DNA of 64,000 nucleotides from Lysobacter sp. cf310. Its GTDB lineage: Bacteria > Pseudomonadota > Gammaproteobacteria > Xanthomonadales > Xanthomonadaceae. Positions 44,485 through 52,893 of this stretch are shown in pieces (within the stretch, counting starts at the first letter, position 1; each line of letters begins with the position of its first letter). The notes below the pieces were generated by a model. It ran no database searches. It was not told the origin of the DNA and was given only the letters and a program-made list of their open reading frames with translations. The position numbers were made by a program, and so were the translations under genes. The DNA is taken from contig NZ_FOSS01000003.1 of assembly GCF_900114355.1 (NCBI RefSeq), positions 431,215 through 495,214 of the forward strand, written 5' to 3'.

Positions 44485-45162
44485 TCAGGTCCCTTCCACG
44501 GACGGCAGCTTGTCCCGGTCGAATTCCTCGAGCCGGATCGCGCCGAAATCCTTGCGCTGCAGATCCAAACGCTTGTCCTCGCCGGTGTCGGTGTCGACCA
44601 CGCTGCGCACCGCTTTCTCCAACAGCCAATCCTGCTGCTCGGCCGAATAGGCGAAGCCGAACTCGTCCGACCAGCGTTCGCGCGAACCGCCCTCGATCAG
44701 CACCGTGAATCCGCCCGCATAGGCGCGCACGTAGCCGAACGGATCGCCGGCGATACCGCCGCACTTGGCGCACGGCACCAGCCGCTCGCTGCGCTTGACC
44801 GCCTGCAGCTTGCCGGCGGCGTCGCGGATCAGCACCACCACGGTGCGCGGCGCGCCCTCGCCCAACTTGGCGTCGGGCTGGGCCGGCGGATCGATCACCA
44901 GCACCGCGTCCTCGCGGCCGTCGCCGTCGAGGTCGGCGCGTTGCACCGCCAGTTGCTTGCTGCCGGCGGGGATGAATCGGCTCAGGTCGTCTTGCTGCGG
45001 CGTCACGGACAGATTGTTCACGGGCACTTCCTGTTGCGGGTTTGGCTGCGTCTGCGCGGCCGGCGCGGACGCAGTCGCCTGCGGTTCCGCGTCGCCGGGC
45101 GACGCCGCCCGGCATGCCGCCAGCGACGTCATCAGCACTAACAAGGTCAACGACTTGCGCAT
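44485..45162 (-). CDS. Periplasmic lipoprotein, probable immunity protein of the XAC2610 type
   Basis: A 225-residue lipoprotein starting at 45162 (SLTLLVLMTSLAAC, Cys 17); 34 upstream codons lack a signal and are rejected. After a Pro/Gln/Ala linker comes AVQRADLDGDGREDAVLVID, a DxDGDG-type calcium-binding (FG-GAP/VCBS-like) loop. This recalls the X. citri immunity protein XAC2610, which inhibits the GH19-type effector XAC2609. A Cys pair (VPCAKCGG) follows. Arg at +2 predicts outer-membrane sorting. The GH19 effector at 43110-44396 starts 88 bp downstream, so this is its likely antidote. Confidence 0.78.
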   Translation of the reverse strand: MRKSLTLLVLMTSLAACRAASPGDAEPQATASAPAAQTQPNPQQEVPVNNLSVTPQQDDLSRFIPAGSKQLAVQRADLDGDGREDAVLVIDPPAQPDAKLGEGAPRTVVVLIRDAAGKLQAVKRSERLVPCAKCGGIAGDPFGYVRAYAGGFTVLIEGGSRERWSDEFGFAYSAEQQDWLLEKAVRSVVDTDTGEDKRLDLQRKDFGAIRLEEFDRDKLPSVEGT

Positions 45163-45266
45163 GTTCTCGCTTGACACTCCATTCGGCTTTGCCGGCTGCG
45201 GCGATAACCCGATCCGCGACCGGCCGAGCGCCGACCGACGCTCCGCGTCGATCGGCGTTTGCATCC

Positions 45267-46544
45267 TCAGGCCATGACCCGCGCTTCGCGCTGCTGCTGC
45301 GCGACCGCGGGCGCCTGCTCCAGCTTCTGGCGCTGTTGCGCGTCCTGCTGCATCTGGAACGTCGACTGCTCCAGCGGCTGCGCGCCGGCCTGCGCCTTGT
45401 CCACGTGCGCGCGATGGTGACCCGGATCGGTCAGCCCGCCCTGCACCGCGAACAAGCCGGTGCCGTTGGTGCTCAGCGCGACGTGGTCGATGCGGTTGAG
45501 GCCGCCGACCTTGGCTTCGAAGGTCAGCGTGGCCGCGGCGCGTTCGAGTTCGGCGTGGCTCTTGAAGCCGGCCTGCGGGCCCAGCTTCTCCAGGCCGCCC
45601 ACCGCCTGCTTGAACATCGCGTGGTCGGGATGCGCGGGATTGGACAGCAGCGGGGTCTGCTCGGCCTTCTTCAGGGCGCCCAGGGTCTTGGGACCGGCGA
45701 TGCCGTCGTCGGTCAGGCCGTGCGCGCGCTGGAACGCCTGCAGCGCCTGCTTGGTGCTGGCGCCGAAGTCGGCGTCGGGCTTCAAGGCGTGGCCCTTGCC
45801 GTCGTGGTAGCCCAGCTTGTTCAAGGATTCCTGCAGCGCGCGGATCTCGGCGCCCTGCTCGCCCGAACGCAGCACGCCGTCGGCCGACGCGCGCGGCGGC
45901 GCATGCTTGACCGGCTCGGCGGCGGGACGTTCGTGCGAGGTCACCGGCGCGGTAACCGGCGCCGGCGTGACCTGGCCCTTGGCCGGATAGCGATCGGCGG
46001 TGATGACGCCGCTGTCGATATCGCGGATGTACTGCTTGAGCTTGTCGAGATGATTGGCGTTGAAGTCGATATGGGTGTGGGTCGGATAGGCGTCGAGCTT
46101 GCCGCCGCCCATGCCCGACTGGATGCCCATCGGCTGACCGTACTTGATGTGGTCGCCGTCCTTCAGGCCGGAGCCGCGCAGGTCCATGTGGCGGACCTGG
46201 GCGATCATCTCGCCGTCGGGCAGCTTGTCGTAGATCTTCACCAGACCGCTGTTCTTCTCGATCTTGATGTAGCCCTCGGCCGGAGCCGGCGTGCGCAGGC
46301 CTTCCTTGCTGCCCTTGTCGTTGAGCAGGATGAAGTCCTTGGACACGAACACGTGCCCTTCCTTGGAATGGGTGACCTTGCCGCCCGAGGACAGCACTTC
46401 CTGATTGTGGCCGTCCACCACCTGATAGTGACGCCCCGGCTCCTTGCCCTTCTTGCTGGGGTGATGGATTTCCAGGTCTTCGTACGAATGCACAGCTTCA
46501 CGGCCCTTCGGGCCGCTCTCAACGATCGTGTACTTACCGCCCAC
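45267..46544 (-). CDS. X-T4SS effector with M23-like peptidase domain, PG-binding module and XVIPCD
   Basis: A 425-residue effector, GTG start at 46544 behind GGAGGT. Residues about 90-165 look like a LytM/M23 endopeptidase (KIEKNSGLVKIYDKLPDGEM, VRHMDLRGSGLKDGDHIKYG, QPMGIQSGMG, THTHIDFNAN), with H119 and the H156-x-H158 pair as metal/catalytic candidates. The first HxxxD zinc ligands of classic M23 are not clear, so activity is a prediction. The front 90 residues are unknown. PG-binding module 221-295, XVIPCD 298-425 (GLNRIDHVALSTNGTGLFAV, LTDPGHHRAHVD). It would cut the cross-link peptides of target peptidoglycan, complementing the two glycan-cutting effectors. Confidence 0.85.
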   Translation of the reverse strand: MGGKYTIVESGPKGREAVHSYEDLEIHHPSKKGKEPGRHYQVVDGHNQEVLSSGGKVTHSKEGHVFVSKDFILLNDKGSKEGLRTPAPAEGYIKIEKNSGLVKIYDKLPDGEMIAQVRHMDLRGSGLKDGDHIKYGQPMGIQSGMGGGKLDAYPTHTHIDFNANHLDKLKQYIRDIDSGVITADRYPAKGQVTPAPVTAPVTSHERPAAEPVKHAPPRASADGVLRSGEQGAEIRALQESLNKLGYHDGKGHALKPDADFGASTKQALQAFQRAHGLTDDGIAGPKTLGALKKAEQTPLLSNPAHPDHAMFKQAVGGLEKLGPQAGFKSHAELERAAATLTFEAKVGGLNRIDHVALSTNGTGLFAVQGGLTDPGHHRAHVDKAQAGAQPLEQSTFQMQQDAQQRQKLEQAPAVAQQQREARVMA

Positions 46545-46592
46545 GAGACACCTCCGTATTTTCTCGGAACAAAGAAGAAAACCCGCGCTGGA

Positions 46593-47207
46593 TCAGCGCA
46601 GGTCCTGCGTCAGGTACCAGCACTTGTCGCGCAACTCGAAGACATAGGCGCCACGGTCGCCGACCGTTCGCACCAGGTTGTCGTCGGCATCGAATTCGGC
46701 CTTCACGTACTCGACCTGCGCGGTCTTGTCCTTGGGCTTGATGTCGATATCGAGTCGCGGATAGTCGCCCGGCTCCTTGATGGCCGGGTCCAGGTACACC
46801 CACTGGTAATCGACGGCGCCGATCCTGAAGTCGCGGTAGCCGGCCTTGGCGACGCTGCGGGCGTCTTGCTGGGGCGCGGCATACCGTCCGATCCGCACGT
46901 CGGCCCAGGTATAGGCGTTGCGCACGGAAGCGGAGTCGACGTAAGCCTCGAAGAACTCGCGGAAGCCTTCGGGCTTGCAGGCCGATTCGGGCAGCGAGGG
47001 ATCGGGCAGGACCGTAGCGGCCGGTGCGGCGCTGTCGGTAACGGGCGGGGTTGGGGCAGGCGGAGCGACCGTGTCGGAGGCGCCAGGCGCAGCGGCGGTG
47101 GCTGCGCTAACGGGGTCGCCCTTGGGTGCGGCCGGCGCGTGTGACGCCGAATCGCAGGCGCTGAGCATGCATAGCAGCAGCGCATAGGGAACGAGTTGTA
47201 GCTTCAT
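46593..47207 (-). CDS. Periplasmic lipoprotein, probable immunity protein to the M23-type effector
   Basis: A 204-residue lipoprotein (LVPYALLLCMLSAC, Cys 18) with a 60-residue Ala/Pro/Thr linker, then a globular domain (ACKPEGFREFFEAYVDSASV, YQWVYLDPAIKEPGDYPRLD, YVFELRDKCWYLTQDL). The FREFFEAYV-WADVRIG organisation resembles the small alpha+beta proteins of the SnoaL/NTF2 group, but this is weak. Asp at +2 of the mature lipoprotein would favour inner-membrane retention in the E. coli rule, unlike the other two immunity candidates. It precedes the M23 effector by 48 bp. No homologue is recognised. Confidence 0.68.
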   Translation of the reverse strand: MKLQLVPYALLLCMLSACDSASHAPAAPKGDPVSAATAAAPGASDTVAPPAPTPPVTDSAAPAATVLPDPSLPESACKPEGFREFFEAYVDSASVRNAYTWADVRIGRYAAPQQDARSVAKAGYRDFRIGAVDYQWVYLDPAIKEPGDYPRLDIDIKPKDKTAQVEYVKAEFDADDNLVRTVGDRGAYVFELRDKCWYLTQDLR

Positions 47208-47517
47208 GCAAACCTCTACGCCACGTCGAAAATTCCGACGCAGCGTCTCCTGGTGCCCTGAGCCGCGCGAGGCCTGGGGGCACGTTGTCCGTCGGCGGAT
47301 GCCGACGGTGTAACTCCTCGGAGCATCGATTGCAGGATCGCTGCGACATCCTAGTCACAGCTGTGCGATCGCGCCCCTTGATCTAGCGCTGCGGGCGATG
47401 GGGACCGAGGTCCGCCAAGGCGCCGCCTACGACTACTTTACCGCATCCGGCCGCGAATCCGTCGCCGCCGGGGTTGACGCTATGCTTGCTTCAATACCGC
47501 AAAACCGCAAGAGCCGC
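47208..47517. other. Intergenic region between DUF4189 and the immunity/effector genes
   Basis: 310 bp without a supported gene. It is the largest gap inside the effector block and could hold an own promoter for the immunity-effector genes, but no clear -35/-10 pair was found. A small inverted element CCGTCGGCGGATGCCGACGG (about 47290-47309) could form a hairpin with an 8-bp stem. Confidence 0.4.
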
Positions 47518-48033
47518 TCAGTACTGCACCGGGTAGCTGCAACCCGAGTAGTAGATCTGGCAGTCGCCGGTGTTCTGGCCGCAGACCTGCAGCGCCTCGC
47601 TGGCCGCCGCGTCCACCGAAGCGCCGCTGCGCATGGCCGCGAAGCTGGCGCCCCAGGCGACCACGCCGCAACCGTTGCCCCAGGAGAGCAGATTCTTCTT
47701 ACAACTGCTGTCGTCGCCGCCGTTGGCGCGGCACTGCGCGATCGCGGCCTTCTCCGCCTTGCGGGTGTTGGCCATGTTCGCGGCGGTGCCGAGCTTGCCG
47801 CGGGTGTAATCGATCGACATCGCGCCGAAGCGCGACTGCCATTGCGGACCGCGCGGCTGCGGTTGCGACGGCTGGCTCGAGCTAGGAGCGCCCAGGCCGT
47901 AACCCGGCTGCGGCACGCAGATGGGTCCCGGCGCCTGGCCGATGGGGGCCAGACCGGCGGGACAACCCTGTTCCGCGCGCACCGCTCCGGAACTCGCGAG
48001 CCCGATCAGCAGCACATAACACCAAGCTTTCAT
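47518..48033 (-). CDS. Exported DUF4189-domain protein in the T4SS locus
   Basis: A 171-residue protein with a cleavable signal (VLLIGLASSGAVRAEQ) and a Pro/Gln-rich linker. The C-terminal domain (about 105-171) has the DUF4189 pattern: AIAQCRANGGDDSSCKKNLL, GCGVVAWGASFAAMRSG, AASEALQVCGQNTGDCQIYY, with six or more Cys for disulfides. Function unknown. It follows virB6 after 21 bp, so it belongs to the virB operon. An accessory structural or protective role in the periplasm is plausible. Confidence 0.82.
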   Translation of the reverse strand: MKAWCYVLLIGLASSGAVRAEQGCPAGLAPIGQAPGPICVPQPGYGLGAPSSSQPSQPQPRGPQWQSRFGAMSIDYTRGKLGTAANMANTRKAEKAAIAQCRANGGDDSSCKKNLLSWGNGCGVVAWGASFAAMRSGASVDAAASEALQVCGQNTGDCQIYYSGCSYPVQY

Positions 48034-48054
48034 CCTTAACCACCTCCCTATGAA

Positions 48055-49278
48055 TTAGCGCGTGCCTGGGGTGACGTTCGGAGTAGGTTTAATGGTGTCG
48101 GTATGAGTAGGAGATGAACCCGGTCGCCCGGTCGCCGCGCCCTGTTGCAGCGACGGGTTCGGCGCGCTGCCGCTCTGCCCGCCTTGCGCGCCGGGCGGCA
48201 CGTAGCCCGGCTGACCGCCGCCACCGCCGCCGTAGGTCGGCGTGGTCGGACGGTAGCCCGAGCTGCCGGCGTAGCCCGGCGGCATGCCGGCGCCCGGTGC
48301 GGCCGAACCGGCGCCGCCCATGCTGTTGTAGGCGCTGGGCGTGCCGAGCAGACCCTGGAAGAACATCGCGGCCATCGGCGGCGCGCTGACGATCAGGATG
48401 GTGAGGATCAGGCCCATGCCGCCCTGCTGCATGGCCTGGCTGGTCATACCGTCGCTGAAGTCGGTGCCCATCAACTTGCCCGCCAAGGCGGTTGTCCAGA
48501 ACGCCGCCGAGACACGTGTAACCATTTCCAAGGCGATCGACACCATCGCGCTTAAGACCGCCATCGAGAATAGCGTTCCTATGCCGTAGTAAAGCCATTT
48601 GGTGAATAGCTGTTTGGTCTGATCGAATAGCAAACACAATATGAATATCGGCCCGAAGCCTACGAACATCGCCATCGCGATCTCGTACAACAGCAACATG
48701 GTGCCGCTGACGATCGCGGGCCCGCCCGTGCCCATGCCGACGAACCACATGGCGCGGTTCTTGTCGTCGTCCAGGGTCGGATCCCGGACCACGTCGATCA
48801 TGTCGATACTCGTCAAGGCCACCTGCATCCAGGCCAGGCTCTTGTCGATCTGGTCCTCGATCTTGGTGTCCTTGCCGGTGACGATCCAGTGGATTTCCTT
48901 GTTCAGGTCCTCCGTGAAGAACGTATGCATGTTGGTGCCGAACGCGGCCATCGACGTCGCCACGCCGATGATGAAGGCGGCGCGCAACGAGTTGCTCACC
49001 AAGGCCATCATCGGTTCGCGCGAGATGCCGGTGACGATGCGGTAGCCCTGCACCAGGATCCACAACGTCATCGCGGTGAGGGCGATGGCGCCCACCCACG
49101 TCATGGCGTTGGTCATCATGCCCACGCCGAACTTCTGGATCTCCTCGCGCAGATAGGCAAGGATCAGGCGGAAGAACACGAAATCCCCCACCGACTGTAC
49201 CTGCGGATTGAGCCAATCCAGCCAGTTGCCGATGCTGCCCTTCAGCCAATCACCCACGATTTCGATTCCCCTGCTCAT
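48055..49278 (-). CDS. virB6: VirB6 polytopic inner-membrane protein of the T4SS
   Basis: A 407-residue TrbL/VirB6-family channel component with at least five predicted helices: ALTAMTLWILVQGYRIVTGI, LRAAFIIGVATSMAAF, LLLYEIAMAMFVGFGPIFIL, YGIGTLFSMAVLSAMVSIAL, GMGLILTILIVSAPPMAAMF. The central FGPIFILCLLFDQTKQLFTKW segment is the family hallmark. The C-terminal 90 residues are Gly/Pro/Tyr/Thr-rich and probably disordered, reaching into the periplasm or cytoplasm. It forms the inner-membrane platform with VirB3, VirB4 and VirB8. Several parts (about 48500-48680) are locally AT-richer than the rest of the cluster. Confidence 0.92.
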   Translation of the reverse strand: MSRGIEIVGDWLKGSIGNWLDWLNPQVQSVGDFVFFRLILAYLREEIQKFGVGMMTNAMTWVGAIALTAMTLWILVQGYRIVTGISREPMMALVSNSLRAAFIIGVATSMAAFGTNMHTFFTEDLNKEIHWIVTGKDTKIEDQIDKSLAWMQVALTSIDMIDVVRDPTLDDDKNRAMWFVGMGTGGPAIVSGTMLLLYEIAMAMFVGFGPIFILCLLFDQTKQLFTKWLYYGIGTLFSMAVLSAMVSIALEMVTRVSAAFWTTALAGKLMGTDFSDGMTSQAMQQGGMGLILTILIVSAPPMAAMFFQGLLGTPSAYNSMGGAGSAAPGAGMPPGYAGSSGYRPTTPTYGGGGGGQPGYVPPGAQGGQSGSAPNPSLQQGAATGRPGSSPTHTDTIKPTPNVTPGTR

Positions 49279-49421
49279 CTGCGCGCCTATCTGCCTGTCG
49301 GGTCATTGCAGCCGCCCTGCCCCTGTTCACCCACCGCACCGAACCCATCGGCGCAGACTCAGTACCGACTGACGAAGCAGCGGGCCGCCAGGGGCCCGGC
49401 CGCTCCAGCCGTTCCCCTAAC

Positions 49422-50219
49422 TCAGTTGCCGACCTTCAGCGCCGTCGCCAGCGCGCCGGTCTTGACCAGCGAGCCCAGGATGGTCTGCTGACCCTTCATC
49501 GCCTTGTAGGCCAGCGTGCGCTGGTTCTCTTCCATGGTCGCGATGTAGACGTCGTAGGTCTGCATCTGGCCCTGCCAGATCTGGAACTTCAGCGCCAGGT
49601 CGTTCGAGATTTCGTTGGACGAGCTGTCCACCGCGGCCACGTTGCCCTGGGTGTTGCTGGAGTTGCGCCGGCTGTTGACCGACTTGAGCATGTTCTGCAT
49701 CTGCGGCGCCACGGTCTGCACGAAGTCGACCGTGTAGTTGTACTTCTCGTTGCGCGCGCGACGGATGTTGACGCAGATTTCCTTCTGCTTGGCCACCCAG
49801 TCGCCGGCCGGATCCAGGCCGATCATGCTCAGCAGGCCGCTGACGCTGAAGCCGCCGCCGCCGCGGTCGCAGGACTCCTGGACCAGGTAGGTATTGGCGT
49901 TGACCTTGGTCCAGGTCGTGCCGTTGGGCATCGCGACGGTGCTCAGCATGCTCTGGATGTTGATGAGCTGCTGCTTCATGTGGTTGAGCTGATCGAGCCA
50001 GCTCTTGGCGTCGTTCGCGTAGGCCGCGGTGTCGGCGAAGCGCTGCGAGTAGGTGTTGATCTGATTCAGGATGCTCTGGATCAGGTTGGGACCGACCTCG
50101 ACCACCGGCCCCATGGCGCTGCCGTTGCCGGCGGCCAGCGAGCAGGCAAGGAGGACGCTGGCGAGCGCCAGCTTCTTGGACTTGCGGCCGTTGGCCTGGT
50201 TGTTGCGCTTGATGATCAT
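49422..50219 (-). CDS. virB5: VirB5-like pilus-tip protein
   Basis: A 265-residue exported protein (signal LALASVLLACSLAAGNGSA). The mature part is mostly alpha-helical, as in VirB5/TraC proteins: QSILNQINTYSQRFADTAAY, WLDQLNHMKQQLINIQSMLS and IWQGQMQTYDVYIATMEENQ. VirB5 is found at the pilus tip and mediates contact. Identity rests on fold type and position between virB4 and virB6; VirB5 sequences diverge strongly, hence lower confidence than neighbours. Confidence 0.83.
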   Translation of the reverse strand: MIIKRNNQANGRKSKKLALASVLLACSLAAGNGSAMGPVVEVGPNLIQSILNQINTYSQRFADTAAYANDAKSWLDQLNHMKQQLINIQSMLSTVAMPNGTTWTKVNANTYLVQESCDRGGGGFSVSGLLSMIGLDPAGDWVAKQKEICVNIRRARNEKYNYTVDFVQTVAPQMQNMLKSVNSRRNSSNTQGNVAAVDSSSNEISNDLALKFQIWQGQMQTYDVYIATMEENQRTLAYKAMKGQQTILGSLVKTGALATALKVGN

Positions 50220-50292
50220 GGTGAAGTTCCTCTTCGATGGCAGGTAGCGGTACGTCGTCGTTCGCGTGCTGCGTGAATCCGTGTGGGGGATG

Positions 50293-52752
50293 TCAGGCCG
50301 TGGCCTGTTGCGGTCGGTCGGTGCTGGTCGCCTTGCCTTTGCCCGAGCCCTTGCGATTGGCGTAGAACGAGGCGAGCCATTGCTCCGGACGCAGTTCGTC
50401 GACCGTGATTCCGGCGCGACCAGCTTCGGTCTGAAGCACGTTGTGCATGATTTCGATGTTGTCGGTGGAGGCCGAGATCACCGCCAGCGAGTCGTCCAGG
50501 CCGCGCAGGTTGAGCTGGCAGACCGTGGCCGCATGGCCCTGCTTGACCAGGAAGCAGCGCGAACGCTCGTCCAGGCTCTTGACCACCTGGTATTCCGAGT
50601 CGGTCAGCTTGAGGCCTTCCATGTAGTCCTCGCGGCTGGCGTTCGGGTTCGGCAGCAGGATCAGGGTGGCGGTCTGCTCGATCAGCGAGGCCGAGATGTC
50701 GCTGGCCAGCGCGTCTTCCGGGCTCTGGGTGGCGAAGATGCCCAGGCCGTTCTGCTTACGGATGGTCTTCTGCTTGTTCTTGGCGAATTCCTTGAGGCCG
50801 CCGGAGCCGTCCAGGATCTTCCAGAACTCGTCCATCACGTAGATCAGCGGACGGCCGTCGATCAGCTCCTCCAGGCGGTGCAGCAGGTAATTGATCACCG
50901 GCACGCGCACTTCGGGGTTGTCGATCACATCGGTGTAGTCGAAACCGATGATGTTGGCCTTCTCGAGGTTGATCGTATCGACCGGGTTGTCGAACACCCA
51001 GCCCAGCGAGTTGCCCGCGGTCCACTTGCGCATGCGCGCGAACAGGCCGTCGTCGCCCATGTTGGGCAGGCTCTTCTGCAGGTTGGTCATGCTGCGCAGG
51101 TGCTTGGGCGTGTCGAGCATGTTCTCGACCGCGCGGAAGATGTCCTCGTCCTCGCGCGCCGAGTACTGGCTCTTGCCGCACAGCACCTTGATCAGATCGG
51201 CCAGGAACTGGGTATTGGCCTCGTTACGCTCGCACTGCAGCGGGTTGAAGCCGGTCGGCTGACCGTTCTCCAACGCCAGATAGTTGCCGCCGCAGGCGCG
51301 CACGAAGATCTCGGCGCCGCGGTCCTTGTCGAAGAAGAAGATCGTCGGCGTCGGTTTGAGCTTCTGCACCTGACTCAACAGGAAGTTGATCAGCGCGGTC
51401 TTACCGGTACCGGACTTGCCGATCACCATGGTGTTGGCGATCGCCTTCTCGCCCAGCGAATTCTCGGCCGGGTGAGTGGCGTGGAAATTGAAGTAGTACG
51501 GCTGGCCGTTGGTGGTCTGCAGCGTGGTGACGCACTCGCCCCAGGGGTTGTTCTCCTTCTTGCCGGTCGCGAAGTTGTGCAGCGGCGACAGGCCGAGGAA
51601 GTTCAGCGAGCTGACGTTGGCCAGACGCGTGCGGTACTGCCAGTTGCCCGGGAACTGGGCGTAGAACGACGCGGTCACGGCCAGGTCTTCCTTGGCCGAC
51701 ACGAAGCCGGCGTTGGACAGCTCGGCGCGCGCCATCGCGATGTTGTTGGCCAGCTTTTCCTGGCTTTCGGCGTACAGGCAGATGGTGAAGTGGTACTCGC
51801 CGAGCACGAAGTTGCCCGACGCCAGCTGGTCCATCGCCATGTCGAGCTCGACGATCTGGCTGACCGCCTTGTCGCCCGACGAGATCATCATGCCCTTGGT
51901 GCGGTCGAGCACCTTGAGCGCGTCCTGGCGGCCCATTGGACTGAACGAGTGCGTGATCACGTACTCGAAGTCCAGGTACTTCATGCCGTTGAGGATGCCG
52001 GGATAGGTACCGTCGGTGTACTCCTTGACGTTGAGCATCGCACCGAAGTGGTTGATGCCGGTCGGAGTATTGACGACGAAATCGCCGGTCTTGGCCGAGA
52101 ACATCAGCCGGCTGACCGGCAGATAGCTCGGGATCGGCGCCGGCAGCACCGGCACCGGTTCGTCGATGCGGTTGAGCAGGTAACCGAAGAATTCCAGCGC
52201 CTCGGAGAACACGATGCCGTTCTTGGCCTCGTACATGCCCAGGCGGTAAGGGGCGTAGTCCTTGAGCACGGCCTCGACGTTGCTGGCCAGCTCGAGGATC
52301 TTGGCCACGGCCTGATCCTGCTGTTCCTGCAACTGGGCGGCGCTGGTGGACTTCTCGACGAAGCGCTTACCCGACACGATCGGCCGGTACATCATCGTCA
52401 TGTACAGCTCGTTCTGCATCAGCTTGGCGCCCGACAGCGTGGTGAAGTACGCGTCGGACATGTCCTGATTGAACTGCTGGTCGAACTTGGCGCCGCCCTG
52501 GACGCGGCGCTTGCGGCGCACGTCGTGGACCCAGAACGCGACGTTGGTGAAGTCCGGCGCGCGCAGGGTCTGCAGCATGCGGTTGAAGGTGTTGTGGCGG
52601 TGCTCGATCTCCCATTCCTCGCGACCGACGAAGGGCAGTCCGCCCAGGCTCCACACGAGCATGTAATCGCCGCCCGTGGTCTTGATGACGGTCGGGGAAA
52701 CATGCGTGGACAGCGGGATGAAATCGCTGATGGGCGTATCGGGAGTCAGCAT
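50293..52752 (-). CDS. virB4: VirB4 secretion ATPase
   Basis: An 819-residue ATPase, the largest motor of the T4SS; it powers pilus assembly and substrate transfer. The N-terminal half (to about 420) is the CagE/TrbE/VirB-type domain. Walker A is VIGKSGTGKTALINFLLSQV (near residue 445), Walker B is PLIYVMDEFWKIL (near 645), and NGLGIFATQSPEDALASDIS is the following sensor region. The N-terminus starts MLTPDTPISDFIPLSTHVSP with no membrane helix. Stop at 50293 lies 73 bp before virB5. A long plus-strand open frame across it is antisense shadow. Confidence 0.96.
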   Translation of the reverse strand: MLTPDTPISDFIPLSTHVSPTVIKTTGGDYMLVWSLGGLPFVGREEWEIEHRHNTFNRMLQTLRAPDFTNVAFWVHDVRRKRRVQGGAKFDQQFNQDMSDAYFTTLSGAKLMQNELYMTMMYRPIVSGKRFVEKSTSAAQLQEQQDQAVAKILELASNVEAVLKDYAPYRLGMYEAKNGIVFSEALEFFGYLLNRIDEPVPVLPAPIPSYLPVSRLMFSAKTGDFVVNTPTGINHFGAMLNVKEYTDGTYPGILNGMKYLDFEYVITHSFSPMGRQDALKVLDRTKGMMISSGDKAVSQIVELDMAMDQLASGNFVLGEYHFTICLYAESQEKLANNIAMARAELSNAGFVSAKEDLAVTASFYAQFPGNWQYRTRLANVSSLNFLGLSPLHNFATGKKENNPWGECVTTLQTTNGQPYYFNFHATHPAENSLGEKAIANTMVIGKSGTGKTALINFLLSQVQKLKPTPTIFFFDKDRGAEIFVRACGGNYLALENGQPTGFNPLQCERNEANTQFLADLIKVLCGKSQYSAREDEDIFRAVENMLDTPKHLRSMTNLQKSLPNMGDDGLFARMRKWTAGNSLGWVFDNPVDTINLEKANIIGFDYTDVIDNPEVRVPVINYLLHRLEELIDGRPLIYVMDEFWKILDGSGGLKEFAKNKQKTIRKQNGLGIFATQSPEDALASDISASLIEQTATLILLPNPNASREDYMEGLKLTDSEYQVVKSLDERSRCFLVKQGHAATVCQLNLRGLDDSLAVISASTDNIEIMHNVLQTEAGRAGITVDELRPEQWLASFYANRKGSGKGKATSTDRPQQATA

Positions 52753-52893
52753 GGCGTACTGGGTCTGCTCTGTAGTCGGACGGGCTGTGGATCGATCACC
52801 TGCCGCCGGCGTGACGCCTTGCGGCTACGCGACCGTCGGGACCTGCAAACCCGTGCGCCATCGCGGTCGGACCGCGATGGCGCCGGGGGAGTT

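Noticed and set aside
47398-48039. 213-codon plus-strand frame over the DUF4189 gene
   Set aside because: Opposes a gene with signal peptide and DUF4189 pattern; no coding character of its own.
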